This document shows, piece by piece, positions 14,868 through 15,611 of a DNA stretch of 15,611 bases. Under the pieces are notes generated by a model, which was not told the DNA's origin, searched no databases, and saw only the letters and a program-made list of their open reading frames with translations. Source of the stretch: Sphingobacteriaceae bacterium UBA2059 (GTDB lineage Bacteria > Bacteroidota > Bacteroidia > Sphingobacteriales > Sphingobacteriaceae); assembly GCA_002332615.1 (NCBI GenBank), contig DDAL01000014.1, positions 15,858-31,468 on the forward strand, read 5' to 3'. The position numbers and the translations under genes were made by a program. The stretch's first letter is position 1. Each line of letters opens with the position of its first letter.

Positions 14868-15611
14868 TTAAAAGTTATACATAAACCCGAAGTTTATGCG
14901 TGAAGCAGGAGCACTTTTCTTTTCATCATTAGCATATTCCAGCGTTTTCTTGCCCCATAAAAACTCTGCACCTACGGTAAGGCTTGGCACAACATCAAAC
15001 ATCATGTTGCCGCCGAAGTACAGGTTTTGCATGGTATTCCATGTGCCGGATTCGTTGAAGGTATTATTTTCACCGTCGAACCTGTTATAAGAGCCGATAA
15101 GCAGAGTATGGAACTTAGGTGTCCAGTAGTGCTGATAAGACGCATAGCCCGAATGCATTGGCAGAAGGCTTAGCTTAGCCGGATCTTCTCTGTCGGCATT
15201 TCCATCAAACCCAGATCCGCCCATGGACAACAGATAGTCTGAAATACCTTTTCCAATATTCCACTGCAGCTGAAGGTTGTTTTTCTTTTCGACTCCTGCA
15301 AAGATGGTAGTCATTGCACTCACTCCATATCCGTTTGCAGATTTGTACGAACCCTTAGAGCCGTAACCGATATTGCGGTAAATACCTGCAACTTTTACAA
15401 AGCCTGGGTTCATGTTGTACTTAAGAGTACCGATAAAATCAGGCGCACGTCTGGGCTCATAAGTAATGGCATCGCTTGTGCTATAGTCATACAGACGGCG
15501 AGGTTCCATAACTTCAAGGGCAAGCTCTGTTTGCAGCTGGGTAGTAAGATTGCCTGTATAACGGATCATTGGACGGCGGGATTCTATCATTCCGGTAGGT
15601 CCGTCCCAGTC
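14868..15611 (-). CDS. Outer-membrane beta-barrel protein, probably DcaP-like porin (C-terminal part)
   Basis: The frame is open to the right edge, so the N terminus and any signal peptide are missing; 247 residues are visible, starting DWDGPTGMIESRRPMIRYTG. It shows alternating polar/aromatic strands such as LQLQWNIGKGISDYL, HTLLIGSYNRFD, LYFGGNMMFDVVPSLTVGAE and INFGFMYNF. It ends in phenylalanine, the usual recognition signal for insertion by the BAM complex. The W-D-G-P segment near the visible start resembles DcaP-type porins, which form passive channels for small, often anionic, solutes. The barrel call is strong and the subfamily call moderate. There are methionine codons inside the visible part (for example at 15590), but they lie mid-protein and are not starts. 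Its own terminator follows, so it is not cotranscribed with the glycan genes. Confidence 0.8.
   Translation of the reverse strand, partial: DWDGPTGMIESRRPMIRYTGNLTTQLQTELALEVMEPRRLYDYSTSDAITYEPRRAPDFIGTLKYNMNPGFVKVAGIYRNIGYGSKGSYKSANGYGVSAMTTIFAGVEKKNNLQLQWNIGKGISDYLLSMGGSGFDGNADREDPAKLSLLPMHSGYASYQHYWTPKFHTLLIGSYNRFDGENNTFNESGTWNTMQNLYFGGNMMFDVVPSLTVGAEFLWGKKTLEYANDEKKSAPASRINFGFMYNF

Noticed and set aside
1..15611. tRNA, rRNA, tmRNA, CRISPR arrays, insertion sequences or prophage genes
   Set aside because: I looked for cloverleaf-like or repeat-spacer patterns, transposase or integrase motifs and long terminal inverted repeats and saw none; this was by eye, so small RNAs could be missed.

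Overview
The window is chromosomal DNA from a member of the Bacteroidota, probably an environmental Cytophagales- or Sphingobacteriales-type bacterium. The protein set (PriA, SmpB, Pcm, a 581-residue phosphohexomutase, a DcaP-like porin) reads as Bacteroidota. Start sites generally lack strong Shine-Dalgarno sequences. Perfect matches to the Bacteroidota -7 promoter element TAnnTTTG lie just upstream of four gene starts. The genus cannot be fixed from this sequence alone.

The left half (1-6901) is mostly housekeeping. A truncated gene of unknown function runs leftward off the edge (1-276). Divergent from it is a two-gene unit, a DUF423 membrane protein and the replication-restart helicase PriA, joined by a TAATG overlap. 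Next come a protein-L-isoaspartate methyltransferase (+) meeting SmpB (-) tail to tail, a YkuK-type RNase H-fold protein (-), a strong intrinsic terminator, and a phosphoglucomutase/phosphomannomutase (-).

The right half (7115-14660) is a surface-glycan or glycoconjugate locus made of two converging gene sets. The rightward set is a short GT4-like glycosyltransferase, a second GT4 with sucrose-phosphate-synthase/MshA-like features, a GmhB-like HAD-IIIA phosphatase and a GT9 (heptosyltransferase-family) enzyme. The leftward set is a NodU/CmcH/TobZ-type O-carbamoyltransferase, a membrane-anchored GT2 and a second GT9. The two GT9 genes converge and their coding regions overlap by 68 bp on opposite strands. 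A heptose-bisphosphate-phosphatase-like enzyme, two GT9 enzymes and a carbamoyltransferase together suggest assembly of a carbamoylated, possibly heptose-containing, glycan. That function is inference. No heptose kinase/adenylyltransferase, isomerase, epimerase, flippase or polymerase is present here. The phosphohexomutase next door could supply sugar 1-phosphates, but it is a general enzyme.

The right edge holds the C-terminal part of an outer-membrane beta-barrel protein (14868-15611, -) followed by an intrinsic terminator. I saw no tRNA, rRNA, CRISPR array, insertion sequence or phage gene.
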